A stretch of DNA of 64,000 nucleotides from the NCBI GenBank assembly GCA_022606135.1, contig JABYQN010000002.1:1364001-1428000 (forward strand), read 5' to 3'. The notes under the pieces were generated by a model. That model had not been told where the DNA came from, made no database searches, and saw nothing but the letters and a program-made list of their open reading frames with translations. The stretch is from Fomes fomentarius (Eukaryota; Basidiomycota; Agaricomycetes; Polyporales; Polyporaceae). Below, one piece after another: positions 35,145 to 47,459 of this stretch. Position 1 is the stretch's first letter; every line of letters begins with the position of its first letter. The translations under genes were made by a program, and so were the position numbers.

Positions 35145-37688
35145 TCAACGGCGAAGAAGTTCATAGTACGCATCCCATGCTTGCTGCAACGCTCTGCTCG
35201 CCTGATGGCCAGCCTCCTCGTTTATTTCCGCCAACTCCCGCTGCTTCACATCAGCTGCGCGGAGCCACCCATCGGCCTGGGACGTGAGTTGAGCGAGGGA
35301 CGTTAGTCGCTCCCTAGCCTCACCAGGGTTGGGCCGTGGGAGATCCTTCATGACTTTAAGAACGGATGCCACGCCGCGTCCCATGGAGGAAATCCACTCC
35401 AACACAGTCTCATCCTTGACCTGAGGAAGGGCCTGAATTGAAAGCAGTTGCTCAAATATTGTCAGGGACCATGAACCGCATTCTCGCAGTGCATCGCGTT
35501 CATCCGCATCCGCCGCATCTTGGGCTCCCACTTGATTTTGCAGGAAGCAGCCGCGCACCAGGATCTCGACAAGTTCAACGCCCTCCTTCAGCTTCTCGAC
35601 AAATTCAACGTTCTTCTTCAGCTTATTGGCAAGTTCAACGGCCTCGACCTTACTCAGGTTCTTGGCAAGTTCAACGCCCTCCTTCGGCTTCTCGACCTGC
35701 TTCTGGTCTTGCCTGTTGCCTTCCGGAATCTCCTTGGAGAGTACCAGTAGTCGCTTCTCAGTTGCAATAAGCCCTATGAAGGATTCGTCAGAGCTTTGCG
35801 ATCGAACACGCACAGTGTGTGCACATACCGATGCGGATATGTTGCCACGAAGATTCGGATCTCACGAACATGTCTCCGGAGCAGAGGTGGAGATAGAGCA
35901 GATGAAGGGCCTTCTGGCGACACTGGAGTGATTTGTGATGGGCAGATAGCGATATCGCGAGGAGCAATCGCTGATCTCGCGCAGGACTCCTCTGCCTCTT
36001 GATATTGTACGAGGCTTCTATGTATTCCAATGCCGCGATGCACTCCGTTGTCCCTGGAACAAGATTCTTCTCTACCGTACGAATCCCGGCTGGTACAGGA
36101 GTCTTCTCTGAAGCAGGAGTCTTCTCTGAAGCAGGAGTCTTCTCTGAAGCAGGAGTCTTCTCTGAAGCAGGAGTCTTCTCTGAAGCAGGAGTCTCTGCGA
36201 AGTCGCTTGACATCTTGAGTAGAGACGCGATCCAAAAATCCACTGGGATCGTGGACCGACGTTTGTCGCGGCCGTACCCCATGATGGTCTGGGTGGTTGC
36301 GTGGACGTGCTGGAAGCTTTGAGTGAGGAAATCAATGGGTTTTAGCTCGTCATTGAGGATGAGTTGTATGATCGCCTCGTCCCGAGAGGGGTCATTTTGT
36401 GTGTCCATGCCACCTACGGTGCAGGGTTTGAGGGCGGTGGTGACAATGAGCATATTATCGAGGTCAGAAAATGCTTCGGAGATTGAGTCCTGTTCCCTTG
36501 CATCCCACCCCACAATCACATCTGGGAATGCGGGGAACATCCTCCGTATCTGCATTTGGTTTGATTTGGAGACGTCCAGACGCAACCGGATCCATCTAAG
36601 GGGGGCATAGACGAACCTCCGCACGATGAGTTGGTACTCATAACGACACCGTTGGATGAGAGCGTAGAGTCGGTATGTCGTGGGGGATAGGTAACAGCAG
36701 CTGCTGTAGATGATAGGAAGAACCATGCTTGTGATGGTCAAGGCCAGCATGCAACCCACGAGGACGGATGCGGCAATGGCAACTATAGGGTGAAGGCGCC
36801 ACAGAAGCAGCACAAGCGAAGCAAAGAAGAGTGCCGCAGACACCTGGAGGAGGGCGAAGAGACATGCGATGATTGAGGCGACGTGCCAAGTGTTCATGTT
36901 TATGAAGAGGTACAGATTGCGGCGAGCGATGTACTTCGTCGTCTGACCCTCCTTGAAAGATCGAAAGTCGTGCAACCATTGCTTGATGATGACTGCAAAC
37001 ATGGTGGCGGAAAGACTGCAGATAAGACTACAAAACATCAGAACGTTCAGAGCGACGACTGAACGCTCAGTCACGGTGGGGGTTAGGGCCAGGGTGAATC
37101 GTTCGGGGGTGGCGGTACCCGGTACAGTGGCTCGAGACTCAATCTCACGGGCGAGTATCGCTTGAAGGTACATCGCTGTGGTCGGGTCTGGGCCATTGGG
37201 TGTTAGGAGAGGGTATGTTTGGGCAGCGAACGTTGTTATAACCGCCGAGAAGATGCTGGACTACGTTAAATGCATAAGTTAGGACTCTGATTGTTGTCTA
37301 GAGGGGCAATAACCTACATAGACCAGGAAGTACTCCAGCTCGTCATTCCAACGTTGTATCCGCTCTTGGTGAGTGCCTTGTACGGCATTGGCGGCACCCG
37401 CCCATGCCTCTGCCTTGTCCCAGGCACTGTACTGGTTCTTGAACTCGGTAAGTGCAGCCTATATATAGCCTGAGGTCAGAGCTAAGTCATATAGCAGAGG
37501 CCGACATGGCTACTCACCTCAGCCACCTGTGGGAACTTGATGTTGGGGGTCGGCCACCGAAGCTTCCCTTCTTCCACCTGCTGTGTAGGCGGTGGCACGG
37601 AATGACCGACGTTCATATGTGTGGAATCCACGTCCTCCGTGGGGATGGTACCCCGTTCTAGGTCGGGTGTGAAAGTGGGACCTGACAT
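35145..37688 (-). CDS. DUF6535 multi-pass membrane protein with perfect 18-bp coding repeat
   Basis: Four exons (37688-37518, 37458-37318, 37260-35829, 35773-35145) give 790 residues. The DUF6535 lead (WDKAEAWAGAANAVQ ... WNDELEYFLVY) and membrane segments follow: SSIFSAVITTFAAQTY, one around VLMFCSLICSLSATMFAVII, one around IIACLFALLQVSAALFFASL and one around AASVLVGCMLALTITSMVL. The tail has STIPVDFWIASLLKM, shared with the gene at 4854-7581, then five perfect A-S-E-K-T-P hexapeptides. A final helical region has imperfect Lys/Glu/Val-rich repeats (KLKEGVELVEIL and relatives). Exon 2 is 141 nt in both paralogues. The function of DUF6535 is unknown. The ATG at 37688 is the first in frame. Confidence 0.87.
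36101..36190 (-). repeat. Five perfect 18-bp units in the second DUF6535 gene
   Basis: Exactly five identical copies of GTCTTCTCTGAAGCAGGA (plus-strand sense) lie head to tail. They encode a six-residue unit on the minus strand, so copy-number change keeps frame. Confidence 0.97.
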
Positions 37689-39549
37689 GGGGTGATAGTT
37701 ACAGTAGGACAAAGGTATGAGATAATGTCCAAGATGGTTCGCTAGCTGAGTCGAGGTCGTTTGGGAGGACGATGTCTGTGCTATAGGCTTAGGCTTTTAT
37801 AACGTTCCATGGGCAGGAAAACCATACATTAAGACGGGAAATCTACAGTCTTGGATTACATTCCAGAAGGCATGTGTCACTAGCATGACCGGAGTAATAG
37901 GGTAGGAGTGATGAAATTATTGATCTCATGCAGTCACACACCTCGCGACCATGATACACCTCATGCGAGCCTCAATGTCTAGTGGAAAACCTTGTCTGAT
38001 GGTCTTACTTCGTTCCCAAAGCTGTCAGTTTGCAGCGGGCACGATGTCTTCGTATTCATCACATGCCATTGAACCGGACCCCGCTGATGGTATGCGTGCC
38101 ATGACAATGAGGGGCGATCAGCTGGGACCCTGTGGTGGCTCGAAAATGGACTGCGGATATAAGTGCCGTCTAGCGGTTCGGGTTTCGCTTACTCCGACTC
38201 ATTGTATGGTTCAACTTGAGGTTGGTGGTTTGCACTCGGAACGCTGCGCGGAACGTTTGAAGGTCCCCATTGCCTTACGCAACAACACGCATGTTGCACC
38301 TCCCTTCCCAACAGCGGCAGCCTACACACGGAGGGTAGCAAGTTCTAGCCCACCCTGTGCTACCTGTCGGTACGATCTGAACGCACTCTCGCGATTTGAG
38401 ATACTTCAACCCTAACCTCGTTACTCGGTACTCGGCTATTCTCAGGGGTTGACCGCAACTTTATAATTACACCTACAAATCTCTGAATGTTTATCATCCT
38501 TAAAGCTTTAAGGGCTGCCCGTTGTCGATAGATGGCAGCTTTATCATATGCCTCTCTTTTTCTCCTCATCTCGACTCTCCTGTGTTTTCAACTCCCCTAT
38601 CATCTCAGGCACTGAGGCGCAACCTGTCCCTAGTCAGAATACGTGAAGAGTGATGGCCCGTCCACCCTACCCTTCAATTTCTCTACCCCGTGTTCGCGTA
38701 CACTGGCAACTAGGACACACCGCGCGGAAGTACATCCGGCCCCGTGAGCAGTTCTTCTGAGGACTCGGAGAACGGAGGGTGGAGATTATACCGCGTTGGA
38801 GGTGTCCTTGTGGATAGTTCTTAGGGGCCACTCAGAGCTGGTGGCGAGCGGAGTGAGCAATATGAGCCAATTACTCCCCACCTCACATTGATGGTCCACC
38901 TCGAGACGTCCATGTCGTACATGAAGCCGAACAACCCAACGTGTGAGTACCAGCGCAGTTGACTCATTAATTAGTGACGCAGAGCATCAGTACACCCCGC
39001 CCGGGGCGCTCGGTACCGTGTTCAACGATGAAGAGTACTTCCGGTAGTACACCTGTACACATGTGAGAATGGCGAAAACGGCAACAGTGAAGCCACCGGT
39101 GGCGACACGAGAATAGAACATGTCTGGTCCGCGTGTGTTTGGGGAGGACTACGTCCGTCTGGACGTTGGAAGCGATGCCTCCAGTGACCATCAGGGAGGA
39201 GGCTTTCGACATCGGTGCTGAGAACGCCAGGTCGATCGTGCGCGTGAGCTATGAGCCGAGAGCCGAGAGCCGAAACGAGGAGAGTGAACCGAATAGAACG
39301 TACCCCAAAAGCTTGAGCTGTTGCAAGGTAGTCGTGGAGCCCACATTGGTGGATATGAGGTAATAGAGCTGCGGGTGGTTATTGCCTATCAGTGTGTTCT
39401 GCCATTTGGGCACATGCCATCAAAGAAGATTCACTGCGAGTGAAGAAGAACACATCTATATCCCGACGTAATCCAACAACGAGACCACAGTAAGATATCC
39501 TCCGCGCTAGATCGTGTCCACCATGCCATACCACCTGTACACCGATGCA
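37689..39549. other. 1.9 kb intergenic region
   Basis: Holds the promoter of the second DUF6535 gene and the 3' end of the HotDog gene. Open frames at 37951-38415 (plus), 38967-39212 (minus) and 39133-39363 (plus) show no domain. Nothing else could be supported. Confidence 0.35.
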
Positions 39550-41237
39550 TCACGCCACCTTCGTGTCCACTAACGTCTTCGCACCGCCCGGGAGCTTCAC
39601 AGGCACGGGGGCGCCAGTCCCCGGCGTTATAGGCTCCTTGGAATGTGACGGCTCCCCCAGCATGTGCCGTACCGCCGTCGAGTTCAGCAGCTTCGCGTAC
39701 CGAGGCTGTACGAAGAGCGCGCTAGATCACAATACCAGTCAGCAGCAGATTACGATAGAGGATGGCAGAGAAGCAGCGTACTTGGCTTCCACCAACACGT
39801 TGCCGGCCATGTCCTCCACCGTGCCGGATACGCGCGACTTGCGTCCCTGCGCCTCGTCGAGCTTAACCTTGATGACGATGAACTGGTCTGCGAGGGTGGG
39901 GGCCTTGTAGTTGATGTTGAGGTTCGCAGTCACGCCGACCTTCTCTGGTAGATTGAGAAGAGCCTACACAGCTTAATTAGTAAGACTGCACTGTTTCCGC
40001 GCGAGAAAAGCCAGTTGGACGCAAAGCATCCACAAAACTTGCTTGGTATTTAGTTCGAATGAGGATGGTAAGCCACCATAAAACTATCGCAACTCTACCA
40101 ACAAGAGTTGATGGTGATAGAAAGTGTGACATGCCACTGCGTGGACCGGATGCTTAAATGCCGAATTGCCCTTTCGACAGCATGGGACTCAACGAACACG
40201 CGTACTCCGTCCGTTCTCTGATTTGCTGCCATCTCTGGTGCTGGCAGAGGGTCTATATGGACAAATGCGCAAAGAGGCAGCCGCAAGGTGGTTTCGTGGA
40301 GTGAGGATGCCCCGTATCCAAAGATAGCGAACTGTATGGATTGCTGGACATGGTCGGTCAAGCCCAGAACTGTAAGACCTATCTGCGCTTGTCACAGACA
40401 GCAAGGCGTAGTCCATCCCGGTTGCCGGCAGTGCGCTGAAGCTGTTCCGCAGGAAACGGGGACGAGGGACCGTTGCACCTCCTGAGTTTGATCCGAACGC
40501 ACTCGATACACCTAAACGAGGTACCAACGTTGCAGCCCCAGTGCCCGCTACGTCATTTGTGGATAGCGCATGGACTCGGGCTTGACCGCAGTGCATCAGG
40601 GCAGGAGGGGTGTGTATGGGGAGGGACACACAAACACTGCACGAAGATGAAGACTTACCACGCGAGCAAGTGTTTCGTCCAGCAGTGTCGCCAGCAGTCC
40701 TCCATGAATGACGCCCTCATGTCCACACAGCGCCCTTCCGACGTGGATGAACACCCAGTTCTCTTTAGCGTCGTGCCGCGCCCGCACGAGAGGCGCAATG
40801 GCGAGCTTTCCTGGCCCCTTCAGCGTCCCCGCGGTCAAGGAGTTGACGCGGCGCTCCTCGGGTAGGTTGACATAAGGTCGAGTCTCGTACCATGCATCCT
40901 TGTCCTCGCGCGCACGGTGCGCCTCCAGCACCGGTAGATTATATAGCCTGTCTTCGAGCTCTGCGATGTGTGCTATCGCTGCGGGGTCGTCAGGATGCAG
41001 AGGAGCTGGGGCCGAGCGTGGTGAGAGGAGATGCGCGAACTCCGGTGGGTAGAGGGCTCCGATGTAGTAGGAGACGGCTGCGATAGTGCCCGCACTCGAT
41101 GCCAGTCGCAAGTTGCGCCAGAGCGTAGACTGCGAGCTGGACCCGCCCGAGGCTGAGGTCGATGCCCGTCGTGTAGCAGCTGTCCGTGCGCTCCGGGCGG
41201 TGTTGACGAGCTGGCGGCGAAGAGGAGCGGAGAACAT
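39550..41237 (-). CDS. HotDog-fold thioesterase (THEM4/PaaI-like), probably mitochondrial
   Basis: Three exons (41237-40659, 39963-39782, 39721-39550) give 310 residues. The N-terminus is rich in Arg, Ser and Ala with no acidic residue in the first 30 (RRQLVNTARSARTAATRR), like a mitochondrial presequence. A hydrophobic stretch (AGTIAAVSYYIGAL) follows. The catalytic HotDog part reads HEGVIHGGLLATLLDETLAR and continues after the intron with LLNLPEKVGVTANLNINYKA, then EDMAGNVLVEA and ALFVQPRYAKLL. The HGG and the DE in the following helix match acyl-CoA thioesterases of this class. The protein likely hydrolyses acyl-CoA; the chain is unknown. Intron 1 is 695 bp, about ten times the local norm, yet the domain joins without a gap. 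Confidence 0.88.
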
Positions 41238-43776
41238 GGTGGTACGAGTCCAAGAATTGTTTCACAAACAAAGCATGAGAAGTCGTAAGACTCAGAGATA
41301 GTTGCTAGTCAAGCCGCGAGCCGCACATTACCTTTGTCGAGTCGCCAAGTCGTCGGTCATCACCTATGCCCGAGCCGGTTTGTTTGCATATGTTAGGATC
41401 AAAGGCTATTACCTTCGACGCCCGTACTACTTGAAGTACAAGTTAGACAAGATTCATTGAGGTCTCGACGTCCGGAAGCTCACTAGAATATACACACAAT
41501 GCAGCCAAACCTTTGAGCGGGGTCCATGAGCTTACTACGTCATGTCGTAGGCGGAAACACCATGTCCTGACAAAGTGGGCGCTCTGATTGCCTTAAGGGG
41601 ACTCCATGGCAAGCGCAGGTACCATCGCTCCACCATATCCCGCCAAGCGCTGCCCAATTGGAAAGCATAATGCTCTCATCTGAAGCTCTGGATATCGTGC
41701 ACTAGAGATTCTGCATCTCAATAAAAGCGTAGCACGCCATATCCGCTCCGAATTCGCAATCTTCGCGACTAGGAGTCTTGTAAGTCAGTCGCAAACTTGC
41801 GACGTCCTCGACTACTTGTCCCACAGAAACGCTACGTATATTTCCGTGGTACTTTGTCGCATTATTTAACTCTAGTGATGACAGTATTGTTCCCGCCATT
41901 GCGAAGCTCGGTGACGTCCTTTCCGGCCACGGCGGATGACTACACTGTAAGGTACCGCTATTGAGGAGTGGCCCAAAGTGACATCTCTCATAGATGCGGG
42001 TTGGGTTCCCTTCTGGGAATTGAGTTACAACAACGACATGTTGCCTAAAATTCACTAGGCGTTTTATACAGGGCAAGCAAGGCTTAAGGAACCCGCTTTC
42101 CCGGTCTCCCACAGATTCGATCTTTCATACTCTCGGAGTAGATGCCTCCTTTTGGTGTGGACCCTTAAACGGTACTGGGGCAGCTTATCTGTGTTGCACG
42201 ATCTCGTTCACCGCTCCGTCCTGCACCCGAGCGTCCGTGACTAGCCATGACGTCGACTTTATACCCGTCGGAAATCCTTGTCGGGTGTCGGAGTGAGCAT
42301 GGCAGTGCGAGACGACATCGCTTTTACGCCACCAGATGCTCTCTCATCAGGGTAGGTACACCATAGAATAGCAACCTTCAGAGACCTAGATTCATGTTTA
42401 ACAGCACATTCGTTGGCGCCTTCCCAATTCTCGAGTGCGAGGCACGGAGAAGATGATCTTATCTCTGTGAGCGTTCCTTATCAAACAGGAGGTGGGTGTA
42501 TGCATAGGCTTAATTTTTGTCTGAGTAATAATCAGCTGCCTAGCATGTACCGCATCGCTGTCAATGCGATGACGAACAGTCAGAATCATGACAGAAAACT
42601 AGTAAGCATGGTTTGGTTTCATCTCGTGCCATCGCATTCTCAGCCGGCGAACTGTAACGGCTGGCGCCCGAGCCTCCTGGTGAGAGCTGAGCAACAAGGA
42701 CTAGATTCGGAGGGTTTGGAAGGAGCACGCAGCTACAGAGAACAATGTGGGACTTGACTCGGGTACCAACCCCATTGGTTCGTTGAAGCGAGACGGGCGT
42801 ATCGTAGACGCGTGACTATAAGCGAACTTCTAGCAGTCACGGTCACGGTGCCGTTGCACAAACCACCCATATATGCGCTAAAGCCGAAGTGCAGTACCAG
42901 TACTATTAAAGCACAGCCGGTATCAAATCTGAGGCCCTTCCCCGAGATGAATCAAGATATGGTCCAAGGAGGAACTCAATATCCGCGCTAGCTAAACAGG
43001 GCGTTCACCTGGAGACATTGTGAGCAATAACGGTTCTGTCACAGATTTGATGGCTGAAAGTACATTGTGAAAATTTTGGAATGTAATCACCTGGAGACTC
43101 CTCGAACAGCAACGAATTTCGTCAACGTGCCTGTCAACGACGTGAGCCAGCGCCCGGAATAAGGAACCCCTCCGGGCTTCGAGTGGGCACTTGAGCGCCC
43201 TGCTCTAACCTCCTGTCACAGTAGTGTCAGCAATAATTATGCTGTTTTCAAGGACTTTACTGAGCAATGTGCATAATCCGCGGAACTCAATCAAATTCGC
43301 CCAAAAGACAGGTAAAGTGCCCGCCGGACTCTGTCAGATAGACGCCGGTAACGTGAAAAAGAACAGTCATGCGCTGCGGTCGATGCCCGAAAAGGTACAA
43401 ATGTCTCGCAACCATCAGTCTCGATGATCTAATCGTGCTCGAACTTACCTTTGACTGCAAGAAGTTCCCACCGAATCGCACGACGAGGCGGGGCCATTAT
43501 TCAGCTGCGCGTCCGCGATCGAAACCCGACAGCTGCATACCGCCCGCATCTCGAAATGTCCAGGAACGTCTGCGAAATGCACGTTGACCTGCAGCGAGAC
43601 ATCTCGGCCAACAGATAGCGTCTTTATTCCGCCAGATGATGCAGCCGTCATCGATACCAGGCTGCCCATATAAGGCTCCCCGCCCTTGGGTTTCTCTCCC
43701 CAGACTCGTCCTCGCTATCGTCTTCCTTGCGCTTCCCTTTCTCACCAACTACTCCCTCACCTCATCTCGTACCGCC
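41238..43776. other. 2.5 kb divergent intergenic region
   Basis: Upstream of both the thioesterase (minus) and the nitroreductase (plus). I saw no coherent coding region; the frames at 41702-42112 (minus) and 42413-42757 (plus) lack domains. No repeat or RNA gene was evident. Confidence 0.35.
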
Positions 43777-44511
43777 ATGTCCGGCTCCGCTGCACTGTTC
43801 GAGGCTATCAAGACCCGCCGCTCGGTCTACACCATCACTCCCGAGTCCACCATCCCGGATGAGAAGATCGAGGAGATTATCGCAACTGCGGTGAAGCATG
43901 CGCCCTCCTCCTTCAATAGCCAGAGCAGCCGCGTACGTCTGTTATCACACTGCTCGCGACCATAGCTCAATATCGTTTCTCCTCATATAGGCTGTCCTCC
44001 TCCTCGGCGCTGAGCACAAGAAGCTTTGGGACATCACCCTTGAGGTCCTCAAATCTATCGTCCCTGAGGAGCAGTTCCCCCAGACTGAGGGCAGGATCAA
44101 GGGTTTCGCAAACGGCTACGGCACCGTCCTCTTCTTCGAGGACGAGGTCGCAGTCAAGGACCTGCAGACTCGCTTCCCTCTCTACCAGGACCGCTTCCCT
44201 GACTGGTCCCAGCACGCCAGCGTACGTGACAGCGTTATCATCACAGCATCGCACCCATCAGCTGACATTCTTCTGCATTGCAGGGCATCCTCCAATTCAT
44301 CGTGTGGACCGCTCTTGAGACAGAGGGTCTCGGTGCTTCCCTCCAGCACTACAACCCTCTCATCACCGCGAAGGTTCTCTCCACCTGGAGCCTCCCCACT
44401 TCATGGACCCTCGTCGCGCAGCTGCCATTCGGCAAGCCCTCCGCGCCCGCTGGCGAGCGGACGTACCTCCCTGTTGAGGGCGAGCGGTTCAAGGTTTTCG
44501 GCAAACAGTGA
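43777..44511 (+). CDS. Nitroreductase family protein (Frm2/Hbn1-like)
   Basis: Three exons (43777-43932, 43991-44221, 44284-44511) give 204 residues, the usual size. Family marks are FEAIKTRRSVYTITPE at the N-terminus, VKHAPSSFNSQSSRAVLLLG, FFEDEVAVKDLQ, and WTALETEGLGASLQHYNPLI, then FGKPSAPAGERTYLPVEGER. The arginines of RRS and the SSFNSQ stretch are where this family binds the FMN phosphate. The enzyme would reduce nitro or quinone compounds with NAD(P)H and may serve in stress or lipid signalling, as fungal members do. The frame is open upstream to an ATG at 43639 that would add a hydrophobic leader, but the start at 43777 fits the family better. Confidence 0.9.
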
Positions 44512-44883
44512 AGCCGAATCTTCGAGGGGCGCTCCGGTACCACGTCGGGGATGTAGAATGAGCTGTACCTATGTATATTAGACCATTGCTCTAGATGATG
44601 CACCAAGCGTTGTTCGAGCGAGATTTGGGTGATTGAGATGTCGAGAACACCAGTGACAATGTTGCGAACGTATTCCATCTTATCTTATCTTTCCGTTCCC
44701 ACGATCATGTCGCCCGCGTAACAGACTGCAGCACCGCCACCTCCCACTTTATACATCTTGCCCTCCTTCGATCAAGTGTTTGCGTCTCAACGGCTCCGAG
44801 CGCAAGGTGAAGAACACCACTTCCTTGTCGCCTTTCATACTTAGCTCTTCTGACGGCTATCTGAACTCTGCCCCAGCATCCAA
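44512..44883. other. Spacer between nitroreductase and F-box genes
   Basis: Holds the 3' end of the first and the promoter of the second gene. Nothing else is seen. Confidence 0.4.
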
Positions 44884-46584
44884 ATGCCTGGCCCCTCTAT
44901 CCTAGCTGACGTGGACGTCATCATCGCTCAGGAAATGGCCCGTGCTCGTCAGCAACAAGCAGTGGACAAGATCCAGTCTGAGGAGAATGTAAGGAAGTAT
45001 CCCATGTTGCGGCACGCAACACTTATGAAATCGTAACAGAAGCTGTGTCTAGACGCGCCGTATAGCTTCCACCGCTTCCCGCAGGAGTTGTTGCTGCACA
45101 TTTTCCGTGGAACAGTACCTCCGCTCTACCAACACGATCCGTCGATCATCACAGGACCTCGAAACCCGTGGTTCACAACACTGCGGACACGGAAAGCGCT
45201 TGTTCTGACCTGCAAAGCCTTTTTCGGACCCGCCACCGAAGTTCTGTACGAGGACATTGTCTTTCGGCGAATGGGCCAGATTCCCGCTCTCGCCCGCACC
45301 CTCGGGCCCGTCCCACCCGAGTCCGGCCGGGATATGGCTCCTCTCATCCGGCGCATCCGGATGGACGGCTGCGTCGTTTGGGCGCCATGTGCAGATGTCG
45401 TTCGAGAAGACCTTCGTCTCATCCTGCAGCGCTGCACAACGCTTCGCGCCTTCTCTTTCCACCCTCATCCACAGTTTTCGTTTGCAGATACACCAATTGA
45501 CGACGAGAGTCGAGACGGATTTAACCCCTCGTGGCTGCTACAATCGGACCCGAACTCCGACTCAGTCGGAGGATCACTCCGTGAACGACTATCTTCGAGC
45601 ATTCGCGAGCTTGATCTGGCAGTGGTATTGGACGAACGGCTACTCGTCCGCCTGCAGTGGTTCCTGTCTGCGGCTACCCAACTCACGATCCTCAAGCTAG
45701 GTCGAACGCTCCAGCAGGCCTACACCAGTGACCTCCTCGACCTACCCGTTGTCCACCTCGCCGTTCTCGAAAAACTCCAGCTCCACACCTCGCATACATC
45801 GTTTCAGAACTACATATGTACACGCTGGGAACTTCCATCTCTGCGATTGCTTACCGCCGTAGGCTGTGAGGAGCTCCCGGAGGGTCTACTGCAAGCTCAT
45901 GGTTCGCACCTCACATACTTCCATATGAGTCACGGCGAGCAATTCCTCTGGGCCAGTTGTCAACTCACTGCCCTCTCACGGCTCAACACGCTCTGCCCCG
46001 TGCTCGAGCACCTAGTCATCCCGATGTGGATACGTGAACCGCCCCTCATCAACTCGCCCACACTGCGCTTCGTCGACGTGTGGGCTGGTCATCCCCCGCC
46101 AGACATCTTCAGAAAGAGGTGGTACCAGATCTGCAAGACCAGCGCATTCCCGAGCTTGTGCCGTATACGGGTCCTCAGCTGTATGCCGCAGGACTCGCCT
46201 CAGAGCCTAGATTGGCCCCTCATCTGCCACCCCACGTCCATCGCGAGCGGGGAGAAGCGCTTGTTCGTGTTTCCGGGCGGGCGTGTCGTGCAGAACGAGT
46301 GGGGTATCGTACATAATTTTCACGGTGTTGACCTGTCATGGGGCGGGTTTGGTGGACCGGAGAGGCGAGATTACTCTGGGGAGTATGTGGATGACGATGT
46401 CGAGGATAGGACGTCGGTCGTCTCTGACAGTGAAGAAGACTCGGAGACGTCGTACCTTATTGACGATGACCTGGAGGAGCTGTTCGATGGTCACGTAGGG
46501 CCTATTGAACAGTATGATCGACGTACGGTGCTACGGATGTTCCACGATAGCCAGGGGCGGGGCTTCCTGCTGGAGGATGACTAA
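44884..46584 (+). CDS. F-box-like protein with leucine-rich body
   Basis: Two exons (44884-44988, 45040-46584) give 549 residues. A short helical lead (DVDVIIAQEMARARQQQAVD) precedes a divergent F-box (YSFHRFPQELLLHIFRGT, then LVLTCKAFFGPATEVLYEDI). The body has irregular leucine-rich stretches such as SIRELDLAVVLDERLLVRLQ and LSRLNTLCPVLEHLVIPMW. The last 100 residues are acidic (DDDVEDRTSVVSDSEEDSE). Agaricomycetes have large families of such proteins, thought to bring substrates to SCF ubiquitin ligases through Skp1. No specific substrate can be suggested. Codon use and frame are intact. Confidence 0.8.
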
Positions 46585-46886
46585 CTCGAACCCGGTGTAC
46601 AGTATTACCAGTTTCGTAATTTCCCTATCCTCCCCTTGAAATCATGCATGGAAGGGCTGGAACGTGTTCCTGGAAGTACTTTTGTCCCTTGCGATCATGC
46701 TAGCTTTGCGCCTGGGTCGCCCCCAAGAGTCAATTGGTCTGGTTCGCGGTCACTAGATCTAGACGTGCGGCCTGGCCCCCTCCCTTGTTGAAGGTAATCC
46801 CCCTGAATCTTGACCTGATCTCACACATTCCTGATACTAGTACTACGACTGCAGCATCTTCAATCCGGCGTCGAATTTACTTCAGC
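46585..46886. other. Short spacer
   Basis: 300 bp between the F-box gene and the ACT-domain gene on the same strand. No feature seen. Confidence 0.4.
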
Positions 46887-47459
46887 ATGCCTGCCACTGG
46901 CGATCATCCCTGCCTGCTTCTCTCACTGCTCCCGACCCCTTTCTACGTGCGTCAAGTCACGGAGATCTCAGCGGACGTTCTACAAAAATTGATTGTTGCA
47001 GGAGAGTCGGAGGGGTTTCTTTCTGTTACACGCACCACCGAGGAGATCTCAATCGTCGGTCAGGCCGACTCTGATGACGACCCTGAGGCGAAGTGGAGGT
47101 GCATCAGGATCGTTGGTCCGATGCCTTTGGGTAGGTTGAACTGAGAGGATTCTCATGACGCTCGTGCAATCTGTCTAAATCAATTTCGTATTCGTTCCGG
47201 AAACGTTGCAGATCTGATCGGAATCATGGCCGAATTCATCGCCCCACTCAAGAAGGCGAGCATACCTGTGTTTGCGATCTCGACCTGGTAATTTCATTTG
47301 TACAAAGTTCTGTGATGGCCTTATCAGAGACTCACGTTCGACGGTCCCTTCCGTAGGAACACCGACTATATCCTTATCCCGAAGGAGAAAGTGACTGAAG
47401 CTGTCAACGCCCTTCGCAGGTCGGGGTGGGATTTCGACGAATTCGTGCCGGCGCAATAG
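46887..47459 (+). CDS. Small ACT-domain protein (CASTOR/ACT_7-like)
   Basis: Three exons (46887-47130, 47212-47287, 47357-47459) give 140 residues. The order of elements fits the ACT_7 family: LLPTPFYVRQV, an ESEGFLSVTRTTEEISIVGQ strand-helix unit, WRCIRIVGPM, then DLIGIMAEFIAPLKKASIPV and FAISTWNTDYILIPKEKV ending in the last helix. Such proteins bind amino acids at the interface of paired ACT units; animal CASTOR senses arginine for TORC1, but that role cannot be assumed here. The ATG at 46887 is chosen because the family homology starts soon after; the frame is open further upstream. Confidence 0.8.

Noticed and set aside
37951..38415. 154-codon plus-strand open frame
   Set aside because: No domain, no start context and no splice partners; treated as spacer.
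40189..40629. 146-codon open frame inside the long thioesterase intron
   Set aside because: Composition is unlike a protein and no motif is seen; the intron itself is reported as a finding.
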